A stretch of DNA of 13,399 nucleotides from CAYJSJ01 sp964373065 (GCA_964373065.1 CAYJSJ010000025.1:1-13399); one strand, 5' to 3'. Shown: positions 7,286-13,399, counted from the stretch's first letter. The notes: generated from the sequence alone by a model not told the origin. Translations and numbers: made by a program.

Positions 7286-8683
7286 ATGGCATACTCCCGC
7301 TCCCGCCACCGTCGCATGTTCCTACCGAGACCGTTCGTGGCATTTCTTCTGGTTGCGAGTTTTGGCATCCTCTTTGCCGGGTGCGGCAACACTCCGACTG
7401 ATATCCCGCAATCAGACAGTTTCACATTTACGATGAAAGATCTGGAGAAGGTGAAGGAACTCGTCGGCAATGGTACAGGGGCATTTATCCCGCGTCTGGA
7501 AGTAGCTCCAGCAGAGGAGGGGAGCGGTGGGCCTCCGATTATTGATGTCGGCGCAATCGGTAGGTTTAACGCCATTCGCTCCGGAGGAGAAACTGGTGAG
7601 GATCTCTTTCGTGTCAACAATGATTTCTTGAATATTCGCAGCGAACCCAAGGTGACTGCTCCGCAGATCGGTCGCCTAGAAAACGGCGATACTGTGAAGC
7701 TAAAGGAATTTGTGAATGCTGCATGGGCGCAGATCGAGTTTGCAGGAGGGGACGGTTTCGTCGTGTCGCGCTATATCAGCAAGCTTGTTTCTGAACAGCA
7801 GCTGGCTCCGGAGCGAAAGAAATACGATGGGCTGTATTTTGTGGATTTCGGCTTTCTGAACGTACGAAAATCCGCAGATTCCGAGAGTGAAAAGATCGGG
7901 GAACTCTCCGGACAATCCTTCGTGCGACCGATTTCAAAGGATGAGGTATGGGCACGGATTCCCTATGGCGAAGGCGATGGGTATGTAGCTAGGCAGTACC
8001 TCACCCCTTTCCTTCCGAATTTCCTTGTTCGTCAGAGCACATTCCACCTTCCCGTCATTCAGTACCGCCTAGTGGAGGAAGGGCTAATGACAGTCATGCC
8101 TCAGCATCTGGCCGCTCTGAAAAAAGAAGGATATACGATCTGGACTGTGCGGGACTTCTCTAACCTTCTCCTTGAACAAGAGAAGCGTGACATTCGTTTG
8201 AATCCAAAAACAGTCATTCTTTCGGTTTCCGACATCGCGCCTCAGCAGATAGGTGCGCTCTCCGATATTCTCCGGTCCAGTGGCGTCAAAGCGACGCTTT
8301 TTCTGCAAACGAAGCATCTTGGCGACGGTGCCATCGATCAGAAAAACATCGCTACACTTCTTGCCAATGGTCATGACCTTCAGTCAGCAGGCCATACGGG
8401 AGATGACCTCCGTTCACTGACGAATGCTCAAGTAGAGCTGGAACTCAGCCAGAGCAAGAAGCTCCTGGAGCAGGCGACGAAGCAGAAGGTGATCGCTGTG
8501 GCGTACCCGCTGGGGGGGGTCAATGACCGTATCGCGCGTAAGGCCGCGGATGTCGGCTATCTCCTCGGGCTTTCTTCCGCATCGGACAAGAGCTTTGAGC
8601 GTACACAACTTCTTCGTTTGCCGAGTGTCGTCGTCAAAGTATCGACTTCCGCGGAAGACCTGCTTACGCAGATCGCACCCTAA
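7286..8683 (+). CDS. Lipoprotein with two SH3b domains and a degenerate polysaccharide-deacetylase (NodB) domain
   Basis: Predicted cell-surface protein of 465 residues. A signal sequence (about 1-32) ends in LFAGC; Cys33 is the likely lipidation site, although Phe rather than Leu is at -3. Two bacterial SH3 repeats follow: about 105-168 (FLNIRSEP...IGRLENGDTV) and 182-242 (FLNVRKSA...IGELSGQ). Residues about 250-465 have the NodB sequence outline (LPVIQY, KTVILSVSD, KATLFL, GHDL, VIAVAYPLGGVN, VGYLLGLSS). The catalytic motifs are broken: TFDDG is replaced by SVSDI (312-316), the H-x3-H zinc motif is absent in GHDLQSAGHTGDDL (362-375), and YH is YR (260-261). It is probably a binding pseudoenzyme acting on the cell wall. 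The ATG at 7286 lies 2 nt after argS; M11 (7316) is an alternative. Convergent with the small membrane gene. Confidence 0.85.
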   Translation: MAYSRSRHRRMFLPRPFVAFLLVASFGILFAGCGNTPTDIPQSDSFTFTMKDLEKVKELVGNGTGAFIPRLEVAPAEEGSGGPPIIDVGAIGRFNAIRSGGETGEDLFRVNNDFLNIRSEPKVTAPQIGRLENGDTVKLKEFVNAAWAQIEFAGGDGFVVSRYISKLVSEQQLAPERKKYDGLYFVDFGFLNVRKSADSESEKIGELSGQSFVRPISKDEVWARIPYGEGDGYVARQYLTPFLPNFLVRQSTFHLPVIQYRLVEEGLMTVMPQHLAALKKEGYTIWTVRDFSNLLLEQEKRDIRLNPKTVILSVSDIAPQQIGALSDILRSSGVKATLFLQTKHLGDGAIDQKNIATLLANGHDLQSAGHTGDDLRSLTNAQVELELSQSKKLLEQATKQKVIAVAYPLGGVNDRIARKAADVGYLLGLSSASDKSFERTQLLRLPSVVVKVSTSAEDLLTQIAP

Positions 8684-8707
8684 ACTTCCTGAGGTTTTTC
8701 TTTCTAA
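8682..8707 (+). terminator. Weak terminator-like hairpin after the argS-lipoprotein pair
   Basis: AAACTT and AGGTTT (8682-8697, loop CCTG) can form a six-pair stem with one G-U pair, overlapping the stop codon and followed by a T-rich run (tttttcttt). The stem is A/T-rich and weak. The 45-bp gap between the two convergent genes holds nothing stronger. Confidence 0.35.
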
Positions 8708-8728
8708 TACAAACCGTACGGGTACGCC

Positions 8729-9022
8729 TTACCGAATCTTAAAATTTTGCAGTTGCTCCATCATGCTTTCCGTTCCCTGCTTAGTTACTTCAGAAGCCTG
8801 CTCTGCAGCAGTCTTTGCTATTTTTACCATCAATTCATCGCCGTGTTGGTAGAAGTACCAGGAGCCGAGGACGAAGGCGAGAATGGGGATGAGGCTCAGC
8901 ATGCCACGGAGAAACCCGCCCCATGCTCTTAGTCTGTCTCTTCGGTCCATGCGGTGGAGACACTCAACAATCACATCAAGTTTGTCTTCCGTACTGGTGA
9001 GTGGTTCGTTTTTCTTGGGCAT
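8729..9022 (-). CDS. Small single-pass membrane protein of unknown function
   Basis: A 97-residue protein with no family I recognise. Residues 1-35 are polar and charged (MPKKNEPLTSTEDKLD, then a Arg-rich CLHRMDRRDRLRAW), residues about 37-58 form one hydrophobic transmembrane helix (FLRGMLSLIPILAFVLGSWY), and the rest is an amphipathic, Lys/Glu/Gln-rich helix. Positive-inside considerations suggest a cytoplasmic N-terminus. It follows the FemAB-type gene by 74 bp on the same strand and may be the last gene of the envelope cluster. A possible -10 (TATAGT, 9070-9075) lies 47 nt upstream without a good -35. The ATG has no Shine-Dalgarno; a GA-rich repeat fills the leader. Coding is likely because the reading frame has coherent membrane-protein composition. 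Confidence 0.7.
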   Translation of the reverse strand: MPKKNEPLTSTEDKLDVIVECLHRMDRRDRLRAWGGFLRGMLSLIPILAFVLGSWYFYQHGDELMVKIAKTAAEQASEVTKQGTESMMEQLQNFKIR

Positions 9023-9027
9023 AACAA

Positions 9028-9056
9028 TGGAAAGTGAGAATGGAAAGTGGAAAGTG
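9028..9056. repeat. Short ggaaagtg repeats upstream of the small membrane gene
   Basis: tggaaagtg occurs at 9028-9036 and 9041-9049, and ggaaagtg recurs at 9049-9056, overlapping by one base. The first two are separated by agaa. The tract occupies the gap just upstream of the 9022 start and would be in its 5' leader. Confidence 0.6.
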
Positions 9057-9096
9057 ATCGTTAGTATCCACTATACGCTCTCCGTTATCCACTCAT

Positions 9097-10146
9097 TTAG
9101 AATCCGCGTTTCCACTTCCTGAGCAATTCAAACGCACGAGTCACGTAGTACGTGCTGCGTAGGGGAACGTCCTTACAACCTATGAGATGTAGCTCTCTTC
9201 CCCCGAATCCTGTCTTAAATGTCGTGACACCCGCAAATGGATGGTTGGGAGCGGATGCGATGCCCCAGAAGTTATAGATGCGGTCTCCGCGCCGGAGTGC
9301 ATCGCGGATTGCCACCCACTGCAGCAGATACGATGCAGGTATTTTCCCGAATCGCTGTGTGCTTGCTCCATGGTGGTAACTCGTTTCACCGAATGCATGG
9401 ATGTGGATTGATGCGGCGATCACTTCGTTGCGGTAGATCGCCGTATACAGCGTGCATTCGTTTCTTTGAGCAAAGTGTTTCACCTGTGCTCGGAAAAAAT
9501 CGTTTGTGTACGGCGTGAACCCGTGTCGTTTCCTTGTTTCCTCGTGGAGCCGTATGAACGCGGGGAGGTCACGGATAGGGTCATCTGATGCATGGATCGT
9601 GACGCCTTCCTTCTCTGCTCTGCGGATGAGGTTTCGGGTGGTGTTTCGCATGGACATGAGCAGCGTTTGTTCGGGGATCTGTTTGTTCTCTCGTTCGTTT
9701 AGCACGTTCCAAGGATCAGGATCACTCAGCGGGATGTACCACAGATGCTCCGCGAGAAGGTGCAGAGGAGACGGGAGTGATCTGGGAATCATGTTTTGAC
9801 CTTCCTCTCTTACAAATGGACTGATGCGGATGAAACTGCATCCTCGTTTTTTTGCTTCCTCTTTGAGGATATCGATAAGAGCGGGTAGCTCTGCGCTCTG
9901 CGCTCTGCGTTCATCGATGATGGGACCATATGGTACGGAAAGGTGCTTGCCACGACGGGCATCTACAACGAGTGCTTGGCAGATCCCGATGATGGCAGCT
10001 CCGTCGCGGATTTCCAGTCGCAGTGGCTCCTCACCGATCTCGCGGTATACTTCGCCCATCGTCCACGATTGCAGGAAAGGACGGTACTGCTTTGTGCCGA
10101 GGAAGGCGTCCCAAGTTGCCTGATCGGAGGATGTGCGGATGTTCAT
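9097..10146 (-). CDS. FemAB-type aminoacyltransferase (peptidoglycan interpeptide bridge / GNAT fold)
   Basis: Predicted aminoacyl-tRNA-dependent transferase of the FemABX family, which adds amino acids to the peptidoglycan stem peptide; some relatives have other N-acyl targets. The 349-residue protein has two GNAT-like halves. The first includes SVPYGPIIDE (70-79). The second includes the RNLIRRAEKEGVTI helix (171-184), a segment HEETRKRHGF (201-210), and the family hallmark YNFWGIA ... FAGVTTFKTGFGG (291-297 and 304-316). The ATG at 10146 gives the normal family N-terminus (TWDAFL ... LQSW). The frame is open upstream to 10350, but that extension crosses a palindrome and overlaps the DegT gene. 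The gene is third in the murF-DegT-FemAB-membrane protein series, which supports a cell-wall role. Exact donor and acceptor cannot be read from sequence. Confidence 0.88.
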   Translation of the reverse strand: MNIRTSSDQATWDAFLGTKQYRPFLQSWTMGEVYREIGEEPLRLEIRDGAAIIGICQALVVDARRGKHLSVPYGPIIDERRAQSAELPALIDILKEEAKKRGCSFIRISPFVREEGQNMIPRSLPSPLHLLAEHLWYIPLSDPDPWNVLNERENKQIPEQTLLMSMRNTTRNLIRRAEKEGVTIHASDDPIRDLPAFIRLHEETRKRHGFTPYTNDFFRAQVKHFAQRNECTLYTAIYRNEVIAASIHIHAFGETSYHHGASTQRFGKIPASYLLQWVAIRDALRRGDRIYNFWGIASAPNHPFAGVTTFKTGFGGRELHLIGCKDVPLRSTYYVTRAFELLRKWKRGF

Positions 10147-10166
10147 AGGACTATAGTTACAATGCA

Positions 10167-10225
10167 ATTGTTGTATTGCTGTATTGTCCGCATGCGGGAA
10201 ACTAGCAAAGCAACAATACAACAAT
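10167..10225. repeat. Inverted repeat with nested palindrome between the DegT and FemAB genes
   Basis: attgttgtattgctg (10167-10181) pairs with caacaatacaacaat (10211-10225) at 14 of 15 positions. The 29-nt loop contains a perfect 10-bp palindrome, ccgcatgcgg (10188-10197). A second perfect palindrome, gaacatgttc (10227-10236), touches the DegT stop codon. It could be a hairpin in the mRNA, an attenuator, or a dispersed miniature element. There is no T-run typical of an intrinsic terminator. Confidence 0.75.
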
Positions 10226-10235
10226 CGAACATGTT

Positions 10236-11435
10236 CTAAGAAATGAATGTAGACAAAATCGCAACAAGCATCTTTGCTTGTTTCTCCGTCATTGTCGGAT
10301 GCGTCGGGAGGGTGAGGATCCTTCTGGCAATGCTTTCGGCATTCGGACACGAGCCCTGAACGTAGTCGGCATGTGCTTGGTTTGCATTTCGCGGGCAGAC
10401 CACGGTGCCCGTCCAGCCATCATCAAGATAGATATTTTTTGCCTTGAGCCTTTTACGTACTTGATCCGCGTCGCTTACGAAGATCGGAAACTTCTGGAGT
10501 GGAAAATGTTCGCTGAGTCCGGATGGTGTTTGAAAGTGGTGGCGACTGCTCGCTTCCAGATACAATGTTGTCAGTTTCCTCCGGTGATTATTGATGGTGT
10601 GAAACCTCTTGAGCTGAGCGAGTACGAGTGCTGCGCAGGCATTCGGCATCTTCCGAAGGAGAGGACTTTGATACCCGTCTTTCTCGCGCACGGTGATGAC
10701 CGGTGGCAGTACCCCCAACTTGGCGCAGAGCCAGAGCAGCCCTTTGCCGATACCTATGCGGTATAGCGGCTTACAGATGGCATACAGTAATGGGTACAGA
10801 AGGAGCAACTTGATAGAAAGCAGCGGCAGTTCCCTTGCCAAATCCTCTTCGATTCCGAGCACTTCCGCGAGATCAGCGCGTCGTGTCAAAACGGCGCCTC
10901 CCGCAACGCCGGATACCGCTTTATCCCGTCCAAAGGAGAGGAGCAATGCATCTGCGAGCATGCCGATACTCTTCGGGCCCGTGACATCGGGGAGGACATG
11001 CGCGCAGTCTTCTATGAACAGGAGCCCGTGGCTGTCTGCAATGGTACGAAGCGTTTTGGTATCGGCGACGATGCCGAACGTATGTTGGCAGATGATTGCT
11101 TTCGTTCGAGGCGTGATTGCCGATTGTACCGCAGTGGGATCCAGATTGAGTGTTGTCGGATCGATATCCGCATACACCGGTGTGTAGCCGGAGGCGTGAA
11201 TGGCATTTGGTAAAGCGACACAGGTGAATCCTTGAATAATTATTTCACTACCCTTCGGAAAATCGAGGCTTCTGAGGAGCGCGAGCAGTGCTTCCCTTCC
11301 AGATCCAAAGAGTGTGCATTCGGCGTCGAACCAGTGTTTCAATGATGATTGAAGTTGCGATCGGGACTTCCCGCGACGCCATTTCCAAGGTTGCACGAGA
11401 AGCTCCAGAGACAGGAGGAGATAGCGTCCGGTCAC
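10236..11435 (-). CDS. DegT/DnrJ/EryC1/StrS-family PLP aminotransferase
   Basis: Fold-type I PLP enzyme of the family that usually aminates nucleotide-linked keto-sugars. The 399-residue protein shows GSGREALLALL (44-54), IIQGFTCVALPNAI (66-79), YADIDPTTLNLD (88-99), IEDCAH with the PLP-binding Asp143, and LSFGRDKAVSGVAGG (166-180) with the predicted Schiff-base Lys172; the family's LPTHPTMT ending is present (376-383). Unusual is a very hydrophobic stretch at about 204-246 (LLSIKLLLLYPLLYAI, KGLLWLC, GVLPPVI), which may bind the membrane or a lipid-linked substrate. The start is the GTG at 11435; no in-frame ATG lies nearby and there is no Shine-Dalgarno, so the N-terminus is uncertain. The gene sits between murF and the FemAB-type gene, suggesting envelope precursor modification rather than a free metabolite. 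Confidence 0.87.
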   Translation of the reverse strand: MTGRYLLLSLELLVQPWKWRRGKSRSQLQSSLKHWFDAECTLFGSGREALLALLRSLDFPKGSEIIIQGFTCVALPNAIHASGYTPVYADIDPTTLNLDPTAVQSAITPRTKAIICQHTFGIVADTKTLRTIADSHGLLFIEDCAHVLPDVTGPKSIGMLADALLLSFGRDKAVSGVAGGAVLTRRADLAEVLGIEEDLARELPLLSIKLLLLYPLLYAICKPLYRIGIGKGLLWLCAKLGVLPPVITVREKDGYQSPLLRKMPNACAALVLAQLKRFHTINNHRRKLTTLYLEASSRHHFQTPSGLSEHFPLQKFPIFVSDADQVRKRLKAKNIYLDDGWTGTVVCPRNANQAHADYVQGSCPNAESIARRILTLPTHPTMTEKQAKMLVAILSTFIS

Positions 11436-11461
11436 ATGCGGGCCGAAGGTGTGGTGGATGG

Positions 11462-11509
11462 GGGAAATGGGGAAGTAGGGAAATGGGGAAGTAGGGAAAT
11501 GGGGAAGTA
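11462..11509. repeat. Three perfect 16-bp tandem repeats between murF and the DegT gene
   Basis: The unit gggaaatggggaagta occurs three times without change (11462-11477, 11478-11493, 11494-11509), followed by a partial fourth copy (ggga). It lies 5 bp beyond the murF stop and about 26 bp before the DegT start. On the transcribed strand it is a C/T-rich, unstructured tract. Perfect copies imply recent expansion by slippage. Confidence 0.92.
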
Positions 11510-11514
11510 GGGAT

Positions 11515-13053
11515 TTAGCTTGTGGGGAGGATGCGATTGATTACTTCCTGAGGAAAGCGTCCTACGCAGACGAGGAGGTCGTCTCGTTTGATGCGGGATG
11601 TTTTTGTAGAGAGAAGTTCCGTCGGCGATTGAAACCCCAGAGCGAAATCCGATCGTCCTTGTTGTTGTGTAAAAATCACGCGGTGGAAGGTTGCTTGTGC
11701 CTGCTCTCCGAGTTCGCGGTGGATTCTTCCGGAGTCGGCACCGAGCTCAATGAGGCCGGGAGTTACGAGGATTTTGCGTTCCATGGGTTGCGCTTTTGCC
11801 CACGCGATCGCAGCGCGAAAGCTCTCCGGGCTCGCATTATGCGTGTCATCAAGGACGGTGACCCCGTGTTCCGTACGGAGCGCGAACGTACTGCTTGGAG
11901 GTTGAAAACTTCGGAGCTTCTCTGCGATCTCCCGTCTTTCCACTCCGAGCGCCTTGGCGACGGCAGTGGCGAGCAGCACGTTTACTACGTTATGGGTGCC
12001 GTGAAGAGGGACAGTAAACGCGGTCTCACCGACGCGGAATCGGATCCCTGCACCCGTCTCTTCGATGTCGAACGCCTCGAGATCCGCATGCCCGCCCGTT
12101 CCCACTGTTGTCACGGCGCAGCGGCAACGTTTCCGGAGCGAGCCGCACGCCGTATTATCTCCGTTGAGGAACGCGTGCCCGTCCTCGGGCAAACTCTCCA
12201 GGAGTTCCGCTTTGGCATCGCAGAGCTTCTCTTGCGAACCGAATAGCGCGATGTGTTGCGTGCCGATGAATGTGATGACTCCCATCGAGGGTTTCACGAT
12301 CTCACAGAGCGTGCGGATTTCGCCGGCTCTGTAGGCACCCATTTCCACAATGAGTACGAGATCCAGATCGTGCGCGTGTTTGGGCAATTCCCGTAGTATC
12401 CACTGTGCGATGCCCATTTCGGAATTGACGTAGGCGGGGGTCGCGAGAATGTTTTTTCCTCTGAGCGTTTGGGCGATCAGTTCTTTTGTCGTCGTCTTCC
12501 CGACGGATCCCGTGATGCCGATCACTGTTGCATGTTCATACATCCTGCAGAGGGCAGTCGCGCGTCGTATGGTGCGTCGTTTCAGAACGGCATCGAGAGG
12601 GAGTACCATCAGCCACGACAACAACACTGCATCGGGTTGAAAAAGCACCAGCACACTCAGTGCAAGTGCAGCGAGTGGTATCTCGCGGATGAGCACAGCG
12701 GCAACCACGAGGTCTATGCAGAGAGCTAGAAAGAGAATCACAATCGCTTTCCCCGTCCATACGGGGTAGCGTTGCTTCCTGCTTGCCATTTGCGCGATGG
12801 AAACGACTGCCAACGCAAGCAACGTACTTTCGCCTGCGTAGGGCATCGTGGGTGGAAACATCGTAATGATGATTCCTGCTGCGATAATCACCGGTCGCAC
12901 GATTCCTTTTACCTGGCGCCAAAATCCTTCTGCACGAAAGTGCTCCCTGAGCCTATCGATCCGCCACTCCTTTATCTGCCAGAGCGAGGCAAATGTAAGG
13001 AGGGGAGAGGCAACGGCTGCAAGCAGGGTCGCGAGGATGAATATCCTTTCCAT
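11515..13053 (-). CDS. murF: Membrane-anchored MurF: UDP-MurNAc-tripeptide--D-Ala-D-Ala ligase
   Basis: ATP-dependent Mur ligase that adds D-Ala-D-Ala to the UDP-MurNAc-tripeptide. Residues 1-155 form a membrane domain with about five hydrophobic segments (4-24, 53-66, 75-92, 103-122, 124-153), not present in standard MurF. The Mur ligase part follows: P-loop GITGSVGKTTTK (179-190), ATPAYVNSEMGI (204-215) equivalent to the MurF N-x-N-x-x-G segment, DAKAELLE (279-286) with the likely carbamylated Lys281, HGTHNVVNVLLA (351-362), and LDDTHNASPESF (401-412) matching the family's D-x-Y-N-A-N-P-x-S but with His for Tyr. The usual N-terminal MurF substrate domain is not recognisable and seems replaced by the membrane domain. 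The ATG start lies 6 nt after a TAGAAT. First gene of the envelope cluster. The MurF subfamily call is likely; another Mur-like ligase is possible. Confidence 0.86.
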   Translation of the reverse strand: MERIFILATLLAAVASPLLTFASLWQIKEWRIDRLREHFRAEGFWRQVKGIVRPVIIAAGIIITMFPPTMPYAGESTLLALAVVSIAQMASRKQRYPVWTGKAIVILFLALCIDLVVAAVLIREIPLAALALSVLVLFQPDAVLLSWLMVLPLDAVLKRRTIRRATALCRMYEHATVIGITGSVGKTTTKELIAQTLRGKNILATPAYVNSEMGIAQWILRELPKHAHDLDLVLIVEMGAYRAGEIRTLCEIVKPSMGVITFIGTQHIALFGSQEKLCDAKAELLESLPEDGHAFLNGDNTACGSLRKRCRCAVTTVGTGGHADLEAFDIEETGAGIRFRVGETAFTVPLHGTHNVVNVLLATAVAKALGVERREIAEKLRSFQPPSSTFALRTEHGVTVLDDTHNASPESFRAAIAWAKAQPMERKILVTPGLIELGADSGRIHRELGEQAQATFHRVIFTQQQGRSDFALGFQSPTELLSTKTSRIKRDDLLVCVGRFPQEVINRILPTS

Positions 13054-13059
13054 GGTTCT

Positions 13060-13065
13060 ATTCTA
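13060..13065 (-). promoter_or_regulatory. -10 element of murF (leaderless type)
   Basis: On the minus strand TAGAAT (13060-13065) matches 5 of 6 consensus positions and ends 6 nt before the murF ATG, the same spacing as at the coiled-coil lipoprotein gene. The palindromic TTGCAA at 13086-13091 could serve as a -35, but at 20 bp the spacing is long. The transcript would start at the start codon. Confidence 0.5.
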
Positions 13066-13085
13066 GCTCAAACACAGAAATGGAG

Positions 13086-13115
13086 TTGCAAACTTTGCGG
13101 AGAATGTGATATAAT
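13086..13115 (+). promoter_or_regulatory. Extended -10 promoter of the Asp-rich gene
   Basis: TTGCAA (13086-13091), an 18-bp spacer, and a perfect TATAAT (13110-13115) preceded by TGA, an extended -10. The ATG at 13140 follows 24 nt after the -10, leaving a leader of about 17 nt. The -35 lies in the divergent gap shared with murF. Confidence 0.7.
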
Positions 13116-13139
13116 GAAACGATATATTCAAACACACAT

Positions 13140-13399
13140 ATGCAATCTTCTCTCACGGTGCGTACACATAGTCTTACAGTCGTTTTTCTGAGTATGGCCG
13201 CCCTCTTCGTATTTCTCCATACTACTTCGGGCGAGCGGCTACTGTCGCAGTACTTGTGGTATGACGATGAGGAGTATGAAGATTCCTACGATGAGGATGA
13301 TTCTTACGATGATGACTTAGATGCAGACGAGTGTACCGATAATCAAGACAATGACATGGATGGCATCATCGATGAAAGTGATGAATGCAATGACGATGA
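13140..13399 (+). CDS. Secreted or anchored Asp-rich, probably calcium-binding protein (cut by the window end)
   Basis: The first 86 codons are present and the frame is still open at the window edge. A basic start (MQSSLTVRTHS) and a hydrophobic segment (about residues 12-28, LTVVFLSMAALFVFLH) form a signal peptide or membrane anchor. From residue 41 the chain is dominated by Asp, Glu and Tyr. The stretch ECTDNQDNDMDG (68-79) with the following IIDESDEC resembles a thrombospondin type 3 / EF-hand-like calcium loop (D-x-D-x-D-G-x-x-D) bounded by cysteines. Such repeats usually occur in arrays on large surface proteins, so much more may lie beyond the edge. A strong promoter precedes it and the start has no Shine-Dalgarno. 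Family and total length cannot be decided from this fragment. Confidence 0.8.
   Translation, partial: MQSSLTVRTHSLTVVFLSMAALFVFLHTTSGERLLSQYLWYDDEEYEDSYDEDDSYDDDLDADECTDNQDNDMDGIIDESDECNDD

Noticed and set aside
9070..9098. TATAGT (9070-9075) as promoter of the small membrane gene
   Set aside because: The -10 is acceptable but the matching -35 position reads AAATGA and the leader would be about 40 nt; too weak to annotate.
10147..10350. N-terminal extension of the FemAB-type protein
   Set aside because: The extra 68 residues are Cys/His-rich, cross the inverted repeat and overlap the DegT gene; the family N-terminus begins at the ATG at 10146.
11433..11437. ATGTGA at the DegT start, suggesting a start-stop overlap with another gene
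   Set aside because: The ATG is in another frame and is immediately followed by TGA; no upstream coding frame ends there, so it is coincidental.
1..13399. Alternative genetic code with TGA as glycine (Gracilibacteria/Absconditabacteria)
   Set aside because: TGA ends the VirB4-like and lipoprotein genes at sensible positions and no gene contains an in-frame TGA.
1..13399. CRISPR array, tRNA, rRNA, transposase or phage genes
   Set aside because: The repeats are tandem or palindromic without regular spacers, gaps are too short or lack cloverleaf features, and every sizeable reading frame is accounted for by the listed genes.

Overview
The window carries ten complete genes and one gene cut by the right edge, packed tightly on both strands. 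The proteins and layout suggest a small-genome bacterium of the Candidate Phyla Radiation (Patescibacteria), possibly Peribacteria-like. Pointers are the lone VirB4/TraC-type ATPase, the ArgRS with a noncanonical HIGH region, the membrane-anchored MurF, and the SH3b/deacetylase-like lipoprotein. This placement is inference. TGA ends several genes and is never read through, so the glycine-TGA code of Gracilibacteria and Absconditabacteria does not apply.

Layout. (1) 14-2399 is translation and RNA metabolism: fmt (-) diverges from rbfA (+), which is followed by an nrnA-like DHH phosphoesterase (+). The fmt/rbfA gap is a nested inverted repeat that gives both genes the same first five residues and a -10 hexamer each. 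(2) 2403-5367, minus strand: a VirB4-like ATPase and an orphan coiled-coil lipoprotein, each with its own promoter. (3) 5589-8683, plus strand: argS, then 2 nt later a lipoprotein with two SH3b domains and a polysaccharide-deacetylase fold that lacks its catalytic residues. (4) 13053-8729, minus strand: an envelope cluster in the order murF (membrane-fused), DegT-family aminotransferase, FemAB-type aminoacyltransferase and a small membrane protein. (5) 13140 to the end, plus strand: the start of a secreted or anchored, aspartate-rich, probably calcium-binding protein.

None of the eleven starts has a convincing Shine-Dalgarno sequence. Several have a -10 hexamer 6-9 nt before the start codon, which suggests leaderless mRNAs. 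Most noncoding gaps hold a short repeat or palindrome, each of a different kind, and one related repeat lies inside fmt, where it is translated. There is no gene-free stretch over 300 bp; the longest is 5368-5588. I saw no tRNA, rRNA, CRISPR array, transposase or classical defence system.
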